Shown here: piece after piece, positions 13,401 through 23,211 of the stretch | Position numbering within the stretch: the first letter of the stretch is position 1 | Layout: each line of letters starts with the position of its first letter | Origin: Alligator mississippiensis | Taxonomy: Eukaryota; Chordata; Crocodylia; Alligatoridae | Direction: 5' to 3' | Length of the DNA: 64,000 nucleotides | Assembly (NCBI RefSeq): GCF_030867095.1 | Contig: NC_081833.1 | Span: 70,521,895 to 70,585,894 of the forward strand | The notes under the pieces: model-generated | What the model was told of the DNA's origin: nothing | What the model saw: only the letters and a program-made list of their open reading frames with translations | Database searches by the model: none | Made by a program: the position numbers and the translations under genes

Positions 13401-14026
13401 CAAGAATGTGTATAGTGTATCTTGTCTCCTCTTAAGATAGGCATGACAAACTAGCTGGAATGTAGCCAGATGTTTTTTGTGCAGTTTAATCATTTCAATC
13501 ATCATCAGCTTTTTTTTTTTTTTTGAGATGCACTTAGGCACATAGAGAACAACTGTGTAAAATGGAGAGGGGGGAGGGGGAAGACACCGTTTGTATTCAC
13601 CGGTTGGACTGGATTATCAAAGTAATGTACAATGCTGCGTTACTCACCTCCCAGGTTGTTGTTCCAGGCATACAAGGCACACCCGAGCTGTGGGATAAGC
13701 AAGAAAAGCACCTGATGGAGAATCTCATGCCAGACGTGAAGACGGATTATGGTGAAGACTACATTCTAGCACTGAAAAATTTCCTGCTGCACATGCCTAG
13801 CTCTTGCAGCTCCGATCTCTCCCCACTACTAGATGATGTTCTCGATGCTTTATTGGCAAAGAGTCCACACGGTTTATATACTCCGGGCAAAAATGCCTAC
13901 TTAGCTCTGTGTATCTTTTGCTACTTTCCTCTCTGGTTTTATGACTTTTTCATCGGTAAATCACTGTGTGTCAAGATTTTACCTAGAGCTCTGAGGGGAC
14001 CGGACTCTAAAAGCAAGAACACGTAG
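1127..14026 (+). CDS. HSD17B2: HSD17B2, 17-beta-hydroxysteroid dehydrogenase type 2 (whole gene, five coding exons)
   Basis: The enzyme is an NAD-dependent short-chain dehydrogenase of the endoplasmic reticulum membrane that oxidises estradiol to estrone and testosterone to androstenedione, inactivating sex steroids. Joining exons 1127-1412, 5228-5440, 5739-5924, 11444-11581 and 13668-14026 gives 1182 nt, or 393 residues plus a TAG stop, close to the 387 residues of the human protein. Residues 1-80 hold three hydrophobic stretches (about 12-29, 42-59, 62-79). The Rossmann cofactor loop TGSDSGIG is at 95-102, NNAG at 173-176, the catalytic Ser at 226, and YGASK gives Tyr239 and Lys243. Collinear matches to human HSD17B2 run through every exon, for example FAGVLN, LSVLQMDIT, NNAGVLGF, SKWGIKVA and LAKSP. 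All introns are GT-AG and phase 1, and no stop interrupts the frame. The assignment rests on remembered family sequence, but the match is strong. The related RDH and HSD17B6 proteins fit less well. Confidence 0.96.
3400..3585 (+). mobile_element. CR1-like LINE 3' end fragment
   Basis: The stretch from ATTTTCCATCTCTTGATG to GATGATCTAATGATCCCTTC, with CTGGCCTTCACATCTATG following, has the wording of a CR1 3' end. It encodes only the last codons and the 3' UTR and is 5'-truncated. It lies sense to HSD17B2 inside intron 1. Confidence 0.7.
3855..4016 (+). repeat. SINE-like repeat with a 42-bp unit in three tandem copies
   Basis: The phrase GCCCAAAAGCT starts near 3860, 3902 and 3944, so a unit of 42 bp is present three times with few differences. 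It is followed by TAGACCAATGCGGCTACAAC, the end of a dispersed repeat that recurs at 43917-44049 and, inverted, at 51488-51625. Elsewhere in the window the unit occurs once. Confidence 0.75.
4405..4640 (+). repeat. MIR/L2-like fragment
   Basis: The order CCATTTTACAATGG, GAGTTAAGTAATTTCTCCAA, GGCCACTG and CCAGGACCAAAACTAGG follows the 3' half of MIR and L2 elements (ATTTTACAG, GGTTAAGTGACTTG, CCAAGGTCAC). It is strongly diverged and therefore old. MIR and L2 share this part and cannot be told apart here. Confidence 0.5.
5228..5440 (+). CDS. HSD17B2: HSD17B2 coding exon 2 (cofactor-binding loop)
   Basis: This 213-nt exon follows an acceptor ending CTTTCAG and precedes the donor GTATGG. With the last base of exon 1 it completes the glycine-rich motif TGSDSGIG (residues 95-102), which binds the dinucleotide phosphates. 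It then encodes HALAKHLDNLGF, FAGVLNKEGPGAEAL and LSVLQMDIT, the last being the second beta-strand region with the acidic residue that favours NAD. Both ends are phase 1, so the exon is a multiple of three. An alternative donor, GAGAAG/GTACAA, lies just upstream, but using it would drop conserved length. Confidence 0.95.
5739..5924 (+). CDS. HSD17B2: HSD17B2 coding exon 3 (NNAG and catalytic Ser)
   Basis: This 186-nt exon lies between the acceptor TTCTTCAG and the donor GTGAGT. It encodes residues 167-228: GLWGIINNAGVLGF, then the central helix MDVNFFGAVEVSKMFLPLLRKSQG, and RLVNMSSMA. NNAG (173-176) stabilises the central sheet of SDR enzymes. The second Ser of the SSM triplet (226) is the catalytic serine, 13 residues before the catalytic Tyr as usual in the family. 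Intron 2, upstream, is only 298 nt. Both boundaries are phase 1. Confidence 0.96.
7800..8080. repeat. GC-rich repeat with a short tandem duplication
   Basis: A GC-rich island in an AT-rich intron contains two copies of GGTGTGCAGAGCCTA in a row (near 8005 and 8029), followed by CTGCTAGT and GTGCTGCC. It resembles the GC-rich interiors of the non-autonomous elements at 43.7, 46.7 and 59.5 kb. The ends are not clear. Confidence 0.4.
8787..9067. mobile_element. hAT-like non-autonomous element, family 1, copy 1
   Basis: The left end GGCTACGTACAGACATTC matches the left end of the copies at 14363 and 31034. The right end AATGTCTGCACCTGGCC is its inverted counterpart. The interior shares long stretches with the 14.4-kb copy, including GATAGGTAG. 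It is 281 bp long with no coding capacity. Confidence 0.7.
11444..11581 (+). CDS. HSD17B2: HSD17B2 coding exon 4 (YxxxK active site)
   Basis: This 138-nt exon runs from the acceptor ACTCCTGCAG to the donor GTAGGT after ACAT. It encodes GGVPMPRLSAYGASKAALSMFSGVMRQELSKWGIKVAVVHPSGFRT in continuous frame, as residues 229-274. YGASK supplies the catalytic Tyr239 and Lys243. The PSGF segment corresponds to PGGF in human, the usual SDR PG motif; here the second residue is Ser rather than Gly. That is the only substitution in a family motif that I noticed. Confidence 0.95.
11582..13667 (+). other. HSD17B2: HSD17B2 intron 4
   Basis: This 2086-nt phase-1 intron starts GTAGGT and ends GTTGTTCCAG. It contains a 161-bp hAT-like element at 11797-11957 and a poly-T run near 13509-13524. 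Confidence 0.85.
11797..11957. mobile_element. short hAT-Charlie-like element in HSD17B2 intron 4
   Basis: The ends are CAGTGGTTTCCAGCCT and AGGTTGAGAACCATTGG, an imperfect inverted pair with the form typical of Charlie-type hAT elements. Flanks TCCTAGAG and TCTAGATG resemble a decayed 8-bp target duplication of the nTCTAGAn type. It is 161 bp long and non-coding. Confidence 0.7.
13668..14026 (+). CDS. HSD17B2: HSD17B2 coding exon 5 (C-terminal region and stop)
   Basis: The acceptor is GTTGTTGTTCCAG, and the split codon T/GC gives Cys275. The exon encodes 118 further residues, including DYGEDYILALKNFLL (human DYGQDYILAQRNFLL), LAKSPHGLYTPGKNAYL and a hydrophobic stretch LCIFCYFPLWFYDFF. It ends with LPRALRGPDSKSKNT and TAG at 14024-14026. 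An alternative acceptor 13 nt upstream would shift the frame and is rejected. This region forms the substrate-binding lid and the membrane-associated tail in the family. Confidence 0.94.
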
Positions 14027-14245
14027 GCACTTGGAAACACGGTCGGTATTTTAAATTCTACTGTGAGTTAATGAAGTGCTGTGTTAGGAAGTTACTTAAC
14101 ATGGCCCTTTGCTTATTAAATTACATTTACGCTGCTGAATGAATGGGAGTGAAGTGTAGTTTTGAAGATTTAAATTTATTTTAATATTCATGAAAAGCAG
14201 TGGACGGACAGCACTAGGAAATAAATGCCTCCAAATAGGCACTGC
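14027..14245 (+). other. HSD17B2: probable HSD17B2 3' UTR with poly(A) signal
   Basis: The sequence after the stop is AT-rich and non-coding. An AATAAA hexamer lies at 14220-14225, about 195 nt past the stop. An ATTAAA is present in CTTATTAAATTACA near 14114. Which site is used cannot be decided without transcripts. Confidence 0.5.
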
Positions 14246-14362
14246 CTTGACACTAGCAATGCAAGCTTCACCCACACTGCCTGCCTTTTCCAGGTTTCTC
14301 TCTGGGGAAACAAGGGGCGACTTCAGTCTCCATGTGCATTCAGTCCATCACCCTTTGGCTGG

Positions 14363-14604
14363 GGCTAGGTACAGACATTCAAAAAGCCCACAGCAGAATT
14401 AATCTAAGCTGCACGGTTTTCTGTAAGTGGCGTAGTTTAGATAGGTAGCGAACAGAGCACACCTTTGCCGTCTGGTGGGGGTGCAAATCTTAGGCCGGGT
14501 TTTGCCATTTTTAACCAATCTATGTGCGCCGAACTTCTGTTCTGCGGTGGGTATAGACCGGTGTCTGATCACTTAGTGGTAAAAGTGTCATGTCTGTACC
14601 TGGC
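14363..14604. mobile_element. hAT-like non-autonomous element, family 1, copy 2
   Basis: It begins GGCTAGGTACAGACATTC and ends CATGTCTGTACCTGGC, inverted with respect to each other. The interior is clearly homologous to 8787-9067 (shared blocks around CTGTAAGTGG and TTTAGATAGGTAG). It is 242 bp long and lies just past the end of HSD17B2. Confidence 0.72.
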
Positions 14605-14980
14605 TTGAGTGTCCTTCATCCTACCAGCAAAAGCAGAACATTGCAAAGTGGATTAAGGATCCACAAAATATTCCAAAGTACTATTGGTATGTCGCGATCC
14701 ATCCTGACATTCCCAGACGGGAATAAAACCCCACCTCATACATTAGCAGTCTCTCAATGTGGCTTCTGAAACGGTGAAGCCCGTAGAGGTGGACCACCTA
14801 CTTGGTACTGCCCTGTGCTCTGACACAGCTGAGTGGAGAGAGGCTCCGATTTTCGAAGGAACCCATGCGATGGGCATGTTTATCATGAGAGTCAAACATT
14901 TCAGTCTGTCTAACCCAATGGCTGGTTTTGGGTGAACAAAGCTTAGAATTGGAGCATGCATAAAAGCGGGTGTAAATCTA

Positions 14981-15925
14981 TATCATAGAATCATAAAAGT
15001 CAGGTTGGAAGAGACCTTGTAGATCTTCAGATCCAACCCCCTGCCTGGGCAGGAGGAAAACTGGGCTCAAGTGACCCCAGCCAGGTAGGCATCGAGCCGC
15101 TTCTTAAAGACCCCCAGGGTAGGAGCCAGCACCACTTCCCTTGGAAGTTGGTTCCAGATCCTAGCCGCCCTGACTGTGAAGTAGTTCCTACGGATGTCTA
15201 ATCTGAACCTACTCTCCAACAACTTGTGGCCGTTATTCCTTGTTATCCCGGGGGGTGCTAGGGGAATCAAGGTCTCCCCCAAACCCTTCTGGGCCCCCCT
15301 AGTGAGTTTATAGACGGTCACAGGGTCCCTCCTCAGCCTTCTCTTGTGAAGGCTGAACAGGTTCAGGTCCCGTAGCCTCTCATTGTAGGGTCTGCCCTGC
15401 TGTCCCCGGATCATGCAGGTGGCCTCCTCTGGACCCTCTCAATGCTGTCCACATCCCTCTTGAAGCGGGGTGCCCAGAACTGGACACAGTACTCCAGTTG
15501 TGGCCTGACCAGTGTCGCGTAGAGGGGGAGGATCACCTTCTTGGACCTACTTGAGATGCATCTGTGGATGCACGATAGGGTCCGGTTAGCCCTGCCGACT
15601 GTGACCTCGCATTGTCGGCCCATGTTCAACTTGGAGTCAATGATTACTCCGAGATCCCTTTCTGCCTCCGTGCTCTCAAGAAGGGAGTTTCCCATCTTAT
15701 AAGTGTGCTGCTGGTTACTACTGCCCAAGTGCAGCACCCTGCACTTGTCTGTATTGAAACGCATCCTGTTTTTGTTAGCCCACCCCTGCAACCTATCCAG
15801 GTCTTGCTGCAGTCTTTCGCTCCCTACTAGCGTGCCCACCTCACCCCAAATTTTGGTATCATCAGCAAATTTGAGCAGGTTGCTTTTCACCCCGTCGTCC
15901 AAATGGCTGATATAGTGGGATGATA
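14981..15925 (-). mobile_element. CR1 LINE fragment A (reverse transcriptase C-terminal part)
   Basis: On the minus strand this encodes the back half of a CR1 reverse transcriptase: the FADDTKIW catalytic core near 15870, then LQGWANKNRM, KCRVLHLG, RDLGVIID, ILPLYATLVRPQLEYC and FWAP. After a frame change near 15411 it continues with GRPYNERLRDL, LFSLHKRRLRRD and VFKKRLDAYLAGV. The 3' UTR tail lies near 14981-15060 (TCATAGAATCATAA on the + strand). The copy is 5'-truncated a few codons before the catalytic motif. Confidence 0.92.
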
Positions 15926-17650
15926 TCCAGTTCTGTATGGGTGCTTCTCTAGAAGTTACAAGATGATAAGATCTGTGCTCCTAAATGATTTGATTGCCCA
16001 AGTTGGATAATAGCAATAGAACCGGTAGTGCTCAGATTAAAACCCCCCCAACAATTATGTGACAGTATTTACTGCATGAGCCTGCTAAAAACACCCGCGC
16101 TGCCTTTCAGTTTTGCTATGCTATTTGCCTGTAAGCAAGCACGTATTTTTTTCTCCACTTTGAATTCCTAGGTAGAGGTAGGCTTTATTTTTTTGCACAG
16201 CATGGCCGGTGGGTTAGGTGCTTTCCAGACATTCCACATGTTTTTTCCTTGAAGCATTTAAGGTCTAAGTAGGCGCCCTATTTTTTTTCTTTCTCTTTTA
16301 ATAACAACGTGTTTAGGAAGTTTTAACAGATGTATGCTTTGATGCACCACCCAAGATGAGGCAATAATCATAATAACACTCATTTTATTTGAGTCTTGGA
16401 GATGCATCATGCAGCTATATAATCAACTCTTTCCATTTAGCAGGTTGTTGAAGTGGAGATGTTCTTCTCACTTCTCACTTTGATGCTTGCTGTGAATCTG
16501 ATTTTTTTTAACATTCATATTGGAACATAGAGAACTTTTAAACGCTGGGGAGAGATACGAGCCAGCTGTTCACCAAATAAATGTATTTAGCTATCAAAAT
16601 GGATTTTTAAGTTTGTGATGACAACAGTCCCTTCAAATTGGGTATTACGTGTTTTAGCTTCCTAGAAAAGCTGATTTATGTAGAAAGCTAATTTTAATAA
16701 AGCCTGTGGCTTTAATCAGCTAGGAAACACAAATGTCTCTCTCATTGACATCCATTCTTGAGCACAACTTTTCTAATGTTTGCAAATGATGTGGCGAGAA
16801 AAGGATTTGCCTCGACAAACTGCCTGGAAGGAAGGAGCTTGGCACTGCAGGGTTGGAAGAAAGGATCGGCAACTTCAGGCTACAGCACGGTCAAAGAGAA
16901 TTTTTTAAAGCGACTATTTCTATAAAATCTCACACCAGTCAGGTTAAAATATGTGTATGGTGTGAATGGGGTTAAATGCTGGGTAAAGAGGAGAGCTTCT
17001 GACTGTCATGGGTATGTCCAGTCATTAGAAAACATACAAAATGTGGTATTACAAAGAGTTGTATCTTTATTACTAAATGATCTCTTGGGAGCCGCCTGAG
17101 CCTTCTTCTTTCTTTCCATTCTGATGAGTACACTTCCACTCTCACTGAATATGAATGGTTGGATTTAAGATATGTACAATTACTGAATAAATTGAATGAA
17201 TGAAAAAGGAATAATAAAGTCACTTGTCTTTCCAAGGCTCGCTTTTCCTTGGTTAACTCTTCCATCTTTACAGACAACTTGACTGATGGCAACCATGGGG
17301 CATTTTTCACTCTAGATGGTTATTCAAAGTGCTTTCCAGACTTCATAGTACACTTGCAGCTCTCCATGCACTTAATGGTCCTGTTCTTGCTTTATTGAAG
17401 TTCAAGGGAGACTAACCAAAGTTTTAGTGAAAGTAGGAGTGGTTCTTCCATGAATCACATCATCCATGATTAGAAGAGTCATCATTTTTTTCCGTTCTGT
17501 CAATTTGGTCTCAGAGGGGCTTTTATTTAGTGGACTTGGCCCAGCAGAGTAAGTCAACCTGGTTAGGATTATATAGCTAGGTCCTCTGTATAGGAAATAA
17601 TAAGTGTGTCTAAATGTGCCAATTTAAGGCTCATTAGCCATTTTTAAGGT
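15926..17650. other. intergenic, no gene recognised
   Basis: The sequence is AT-rich without recognised repeats. A short minus-strand open stretch near 17221-17285 reads like coiled-coil (MEELTKEKRALERQ) but has no supporting exon structure. Confidence 0.5.
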
Positions 17651-17651
17651 G

Positions 17652-18003
17652 CATTAAGGGTGCAGGTCTACATGTGAGCACCCTTGATGTGTTTTAAAAA
17701 TGGCTCTTTTAGGCTATTTGTGCCTAAATTTGATACCTGCTGAAGCAGGTATCAAATCTGGCCACAAATAGCTGAAGCACCTGCCTTAACACACATGCAG
17801 ATGTATTAAGGCACACTAACACTGTGTATGTTGATTGACTTAGGACTAAACTTTAGTCTGAAGTCATCCAGCACACCATGCAGGATGTTTATACATGCCC
17901 TTTAGCACATGCATGTATAAACACGTGCCTAAATCACCTTAATGCACATTAGGCAAATGCACATTAAGTTTAGGCACGCATAAAAGTGCGTGTAGACATG
18001 CCC
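17652..18003. mobile_element. foldback/TIR element with internal hairpin
   Basis: The left part GGGTGCAGGTCTACATGTG and the right part GTGTAGACATGCCC are inverted versions of the GGGCATGTCTACAC end used by many reptile non-autonomous DNA elements. At 17728-17741 and 17744-17757 two perfect 14-bp arms (ATTTGATACCTGCT and its complement) face each other across GA. With mismatches the arms extend to about 28 bp. There is no coding capacity. Confidence 0.55.
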
Positions 18004-18189
18004 AGTGAAAGGGAGGTGCTCTGAGGGGTAGCTGAGAAAGCCCAGTGGCAGCCACTAGGAAATATGAAACACAGGACTGTGTCTGAATTTTTCACTCCTC
18101 TTCCACCCATCTCAGGCCATACAGTAGGCAACTCTAGTACAGTCACAGTCCACAATGCCTAGTCTTGCTTCTGATGTAGGCAGTGGTGG

Positions 18190-18560
18190 TGGTGATGGTG
18201 TTGCCCATCAGCTGAGTAGTTAGGATGCTCATCCAGGCAGTGGGAGACCTGGGGGGATCTGAATCTACATCACTGACTTCCTAGGAGAGGCCCTAACCAC
18301 TAGGCTATGGAATAGGCCTTCCAGTTGCAGCACAACCAGGCAAGAATCAGAAGGGAAGGAACAAAAGCAAAAGAGAGCTTAGTGAATACTGCACTACCTG
18401 GGAAAGAGGAGTCTTGGGTTCAGGTACTTACTTCGCGTGTGTGTTTGTGTGTGTTGTGTGCAAAATTGCATGGAGAGAGTTGGGAACAAGCACGTCTTCC
18501 TAGCCTAGCAGTTAGGGTACTTGGCTGCAAGAGGGGGAAAGTAGAGATCTTATCCCTGCT
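18190..18560. repeat. diverged tRNA-like SINE pieces
   Basis: Phrases such as GCTGAGTAGTTAGGATGCTC, CTAACCACTAGGCTATGGA (inverted) and CTAGCAGTTAGGGTACTTGG resemble the tRNA-derived head AGCCTAGTGGTTAGAGCACT of SINEs in turtles and crocodilians. The pieces are degenerate and in both orientations. Element limits are uncertain. Confidence 0.4.
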
Positions 18561-20069
18561 GCTTGGATTCTTAGTGCATTTTATATTAAAATCTGTATAT
18601 AATCTGCTTGTATAAAATGCGTGTATGTAAAAGATTTATGTCCTGTTAATATCCAAATCCAGACATCTAAACACCCGCTGCCCACAAAGATTAGGTGAGC
18701 ATTACAGCAGCCCTGTGTCAGAGGCGGGTGGTTAAATATTGCAGAGAACAAGAAAAGACCGTACTGATTTCAAGCCCTGCCAGGTTTAAGAGGTGTTGGA
18801 ATGACAAACAAGGTCAACAAGCCCTTTTTCCTGAGTGTTTGAGCCCTTGGGCAATGTCTTTACACCTGCACATTTCCCACAGCTTTGAGACAAATTCTGT
18901 TTCAACAGCTATTAGTTTAAGGGCTGGTTTTGGGAGAGTTGTACAAGTAAACAGTTAAGTACACAAAAGGTACCTGGCCATGGTGCTACAAGGTGTGAAG
19001 AGGAAGCAAACTAAATGTTTGCGATCCATTGTGACATGGCAGTACTTGGCAATGGGGTTAATAAAGGAACGTATAAATATAAGGCAGATCTCACCTTTAC
19101 ACAGAACGTGGTACTGCATCATTACTGGGCGAAGTGTTGACCTGCTGATGTGAAAAGGAGTTTTGGAGACAAAAAACAGAGCATCAAATCAGGCATGGAG
19201 CAGAAAGCAGAGCAGCAGCTTGGTCAGGGAGCACGGAGTAAAGTCAGAGCCTCAGATCGGGCAACAGAAAGGGATCAGAGGGGCACACTGGGATTTGTGA
19301 CACATCTGCCAAAAAGGTTGCCCCTGCCCACTGATCTATTAAATAATTTTTCTCAGCTATATACAGCAAAGACAGCTTAATAAGCCAAATAGTTTGTATG
19401 GACAAGATGCCTTGGAACAAGCAATGGGAGTCTGTCTAGTTTTGAGACAAAGGTGCGTCCTTCCCCTGGGCCTGGTGACATTTTGCCCAGGGCTGGTAGA
19501 CTAGTTCGAGCTATATTTCAGCTGGTGATAGAGGCTAACTGCAGTCCCCAAATGACACAAAGCATTCAAGTGGAAGATGACCTCTCTCATGAGAGCACGA
19601 AGAAATCCAGTGATTAACAGAATAGCTGCTGTTGCACTGAGAAAGTAGGCTGAAGGAATTAGAGATTCAAGACAATCAGCCATGCAGCCATCAGGAAGTA
19701 AAATGACAGATCAGAGTATAAGTAGGCTCAAGTTCAGCCATTCCTGCAGAAACGTGTCGTCACCTGATCTCTGCTGCCTGGACTGTTGACACAACACTGC
19801 AGGTATTTCAGTAACCACATTTCATTTTTTTAAATGAAATCTTCATATTTTTCCAAGCAGGAAGCAACTGTGACCACCTGAAACCTGAGATCCTGCTCCT
19901 GCCTTTGTTTCTCGGTAATCTGCACCATCACAGATCCTCGCAGGAGGTGAGGGGCTCCAGACCAGCTATGAACTGCCTGCCCAGAGGCGTTTTCCATCTA
20001 TTGACTCCTCTGTGAAATCCTGTGAAATATGAACTTTCATTTCTACCCAGGAAGACTTTTACAATCTTT
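18561..20069. other. intergenic, nothing recognised
   Basis: No gene, long repeat or RNA gene could be recognised. Open frames here are short and lack family features. Confidence 0.5.
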
Positions 20070-20150
20070 TCTCCAGTGCCTCATGAAGGATGTTTGTGCT
20101 CGAAAGCTTGCAATTCAAGATTTTTTTTGCAAAAATCTTGTTGGTCTCAT
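20070..20150 (+). repeat. SINE-like repeat fragment (AAGCTTGCAA family)
   Basis: The phrases TCATGAAGGATGTTTGTGCT, CGAAAGCTTGCAATTC and ATCTTGTTGGTCTCATCT match the same dispersed repeat as 3855-4016 and 43917-44049. Confidence 0.5.
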
Positions 20151-20859
20151 CTCTACTACGAGTCCTGATTGCCTTTTCAATAGCCACTGCATTTCCATTT
20201 GTGCTGAACATTAAGAGGTGTTTGCTAGTCATTTATAGTTATGTTCAGGCAACTGGGAGGTGGTGGGGGGAGAGGCAGGGGTCTGTCCACAGTAATCAGT
20301 TTAATGGCGTGAATTTTTGGAGGTGTGCCCGAAAACATAGATCAAGAATCTGACACTGTTGTAAAAGAAGGCAAATATTCAAACCCTCTGATGAGGTAAC
20401 TGTTAAATCATGCTTTGTAGATCATTGTAACTTTAATGATTCTAGGCTTCTTGCAAAGAGTTAATTATAGCTGTTAAAAACTACAGCCTACCCAGGTTTC
20501 ATGCCATGGCTTAAACATCCACTTGGGAGTTGCCTTCAGTGCTCATGAAAGAACAGCATGGAGAGAGTAATTATCATTTAAAGCCAAACAGTTCAGTCTC
20601 TCCAACCCAAAATGATGAGACTTTTGCAGCAAAGGATGGGTTACTGGCCTAACCCTCAGGTTCAGTTCCATTCATGCCGAAATGAAGCCCTTCATCCTGT
20701 CAAGATAAATGAAAGTGAGCCCATGAATTTTATGGCACGTGGCTCTTCAAGCAGGAGTTGTAAAGGAGTGAGTTCTGGTTTTGCATGGCCACACTTTATA
20801 ATAGATCTGGACTGGAACTTAACTTCGAATTTCTTCCTCTCCTCTAATGCTCAGGTTGA

Positions 20860-20975
20860 AACATCAATTTGGTCTATTGTCAAGTCCAACCTCCTGCTGA
20901 TGGCTGGCGGGGACGGGAGAGGTGGGCCAGATGAACTCATGAGGTCCTTTCCAGCCCTACTTTTCTATGGTGCAC
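20860..20975 (+). mobile_element. CR1-like LINE 3' UTR fragment
   Basis: GGTGGGCCAGATGAACTCAT followed by GAGGTCCTTTCCAGCCCTAC and TTTTCTATGG is the usual 3' end of CR1 in sense orientation. It is only about 115 bp long and non-coding. Confidence 0.7.
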
Positions 20976-21779
20976 TGACTTTCAGGCTGATGGGTGTGGA
21001 CAAGGGGCTGCCTGAATTATTTTTTATAGATACTGTTTTTAAAATAATTTTTTGGGGAACATTTTCCTGAGAAACGGCCCCATGTCAAAGATTCTGTGCT
21101 GCTATACATGAGGATCTCTGACCAATATATACACCATTGAGTAATACGTGGATACACAGATACTGGACACACTAGAAACAAAAGAGAACCCACCAGTACA
21201 ATTGCCTACCTCATCTACCAGGACACAGACTCTTTGGGGTAGGCACTGGACGAGGGGCAGATCCTGCAAGTCCAGTCTCAACAGGCAAGCGGGACGAAGA
21301 CCATGTCTTTGCGGTGAACTTACCATCCTTGAGTGACTGCTGCATGTGCACTGTGCTGCTCTGGGCAGGCTGCTTCCCAAACTGAAAGCACTGAAGCCAT
21401 GTTGGGTTGACACCATTAGCAGGGTAATTATAATTAGAATGAGGCTCATTAGTGCTGTGCTAATTAGCCTACCAGAAGACTCCTGGAGCTATGGCTATAC
21501 TGCTTGAAGGATTAGTCTGCCTAGAACACAGCCTGCTTAATGTTACCTGGAACCACCTATTGCTAAGCATGTTGTCTAGTAATTTAGCAATGTTAAGACA
21601 AGGTATGATGTCCAAGAAGTTTAAGATGAGCCCTTGTCTCCAGACTGTATCATATGTAGTCTGAGAGCTCAAGGAACTACAGTTTTTAGTGACTTTTCAA
21701 AGCCATTTTCTATATTGGCAGTCAGGGCCACTATTTGATCACAACAAATATGCGCACTTATGGTCTGAAAAAGTATATT

Positions 21780-22930
21780 AAGAGTTGACTTACACTGAAC
21801 AATGGACTCCTGCGGGGATCAGTCCTTGCATCTCTGCTCTTTAATTTTTACATTCATGACCTCAAGAAAAATTCATATGTGCTGATGACCTAGCTGTTGT
21901 TACACAACAATCTTGTTTCTCCAGAGCAGAAGCAATACTTGCATCTGCTCTGAAGACTTTAGATACCTACTTTAAACAATGGCGCCTGTGCCCCAACCCT
22001 GGGAAAACAGAAGTGTCTACATTTCACTCGAACAACAAACACGCTCATTATCAACCCATTGCTGTGTTCAGAAATCAGTTTCTATGTTATCACGGTACTT
22101 CTAAATATTTAGGGTCTGATAAAAAGCACTTAACTATTACAGCAGCGGAGTTAAAAACCTGTCGTTTGCTCCAGAAATGCACTGGGACTTTTTGGGGAGC
22201 TGATGCTGGTGCAGAGAGAACAACAGCTTTAGTGCTGGAGTACCGTGCCTCAGTCTGGTTAGACAGTGCTCATGCTGATAAGGTTGACATACAACTCAAC
22301 CAAGCAATGTGAATTATCGCAGGAACAATTCGATCTATTCCTCGTCAGTGGCTCTCTATTCTTAGTAACATACATCCTCCCCCATTAAGAAGAACACATG
22401 CCTTCAGTAAATTATGGGCTAAAATAAAAAATTACCCACAGCTGCCTATACACAAAGATCTCTTAAACTGACCGTGTCCAAGATTAAAATCTGGACATCC
22501 TGCTTGGAGAACAGTAATTCAACTGGAACAAGACTCATTTAACATCCAAGATGCCTGGATGCAAGAGTGGCTCAATTCACCTCACCTAATACAGAAATTA
22601 TTATTAAAAATCCCTCCGTTAGACCATCTGGCTTTGATCTCCCAAGACATCTTTGGTCTTTTCTAAACAGAATTAGGACAGGGCACGGCAGATATGGATT
22701 TCTGCTGCATCGATGGGGCTGGACTAGCTCACCAAACTGTGACTGTGGCATCCCTTTTCAAATTTTGCAACACATCACCTCTGAATGTCCTCGTCGTGTG
22801 TTTAATGGCACGCTAGTGGATCTGCACAGTATTACACCGGAGGCAATTAGTTGGTTGCAAAATTTGGACATAAAATTGTCACTATGTTTCTCCTTGCTTT
22901 GTGATCACTGGATCCATCATATGCTAAATA
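21780..22930 (+). mobile_element. non-CR1 LINE reverse-transcriptase fossil
   Basis: On the + strand, broken open stretches give LNNG, GSVLASLLFNFYIHDL and a decayed ADDLAVV region near 21790-21900. GADAGAERTTALVLEYRASV and WLDSAHADKVDIQLNQAM follow near 22200-22312. After a TGA stop come IIAGTIRSIPRQWL and LSNIHPPPLRR, and after a frame change PSGFDLPRHLWSFLNRIRTG, HGRYGFLLHRWGW and CDCGIPFQILQHITSECP (22567-22860). The order fits a non-LTR reverse transcriptase followed by a C-x-C...H...C domain. The wording differs from the CR1 copies here. I recognise it as jockey-like in a broad sense but cannot fix the clade. Several stops and at least one frameshift make it a pseudogene. Confidence 0.75.
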
Positions 22931-23211
22931 AATACCAGCCTTCTTTAGTTCTGGGCTGGAGCATTGTAAAGCATTGCCCTTGCAGACATGGGCAAAGGGT
23001 GGGATACAAAGCAGAGGCCCAGCAGTGAAGTGATGCACTCAGGCAGCAGAATTTGGTTAAACCTGGAACAGGGATTACAATTTGCCAGAATTGAATCTCG
23101 GTGTCCAGGGAGATTTGGCTACCACAAACCCTTAGTGACCCTGTTCAAAGACACCTAGGTTGTTAGAGTTAGGCTGGAAAAACTTGATGCCAGATTTGTG
23201 CGTGCAATTAT

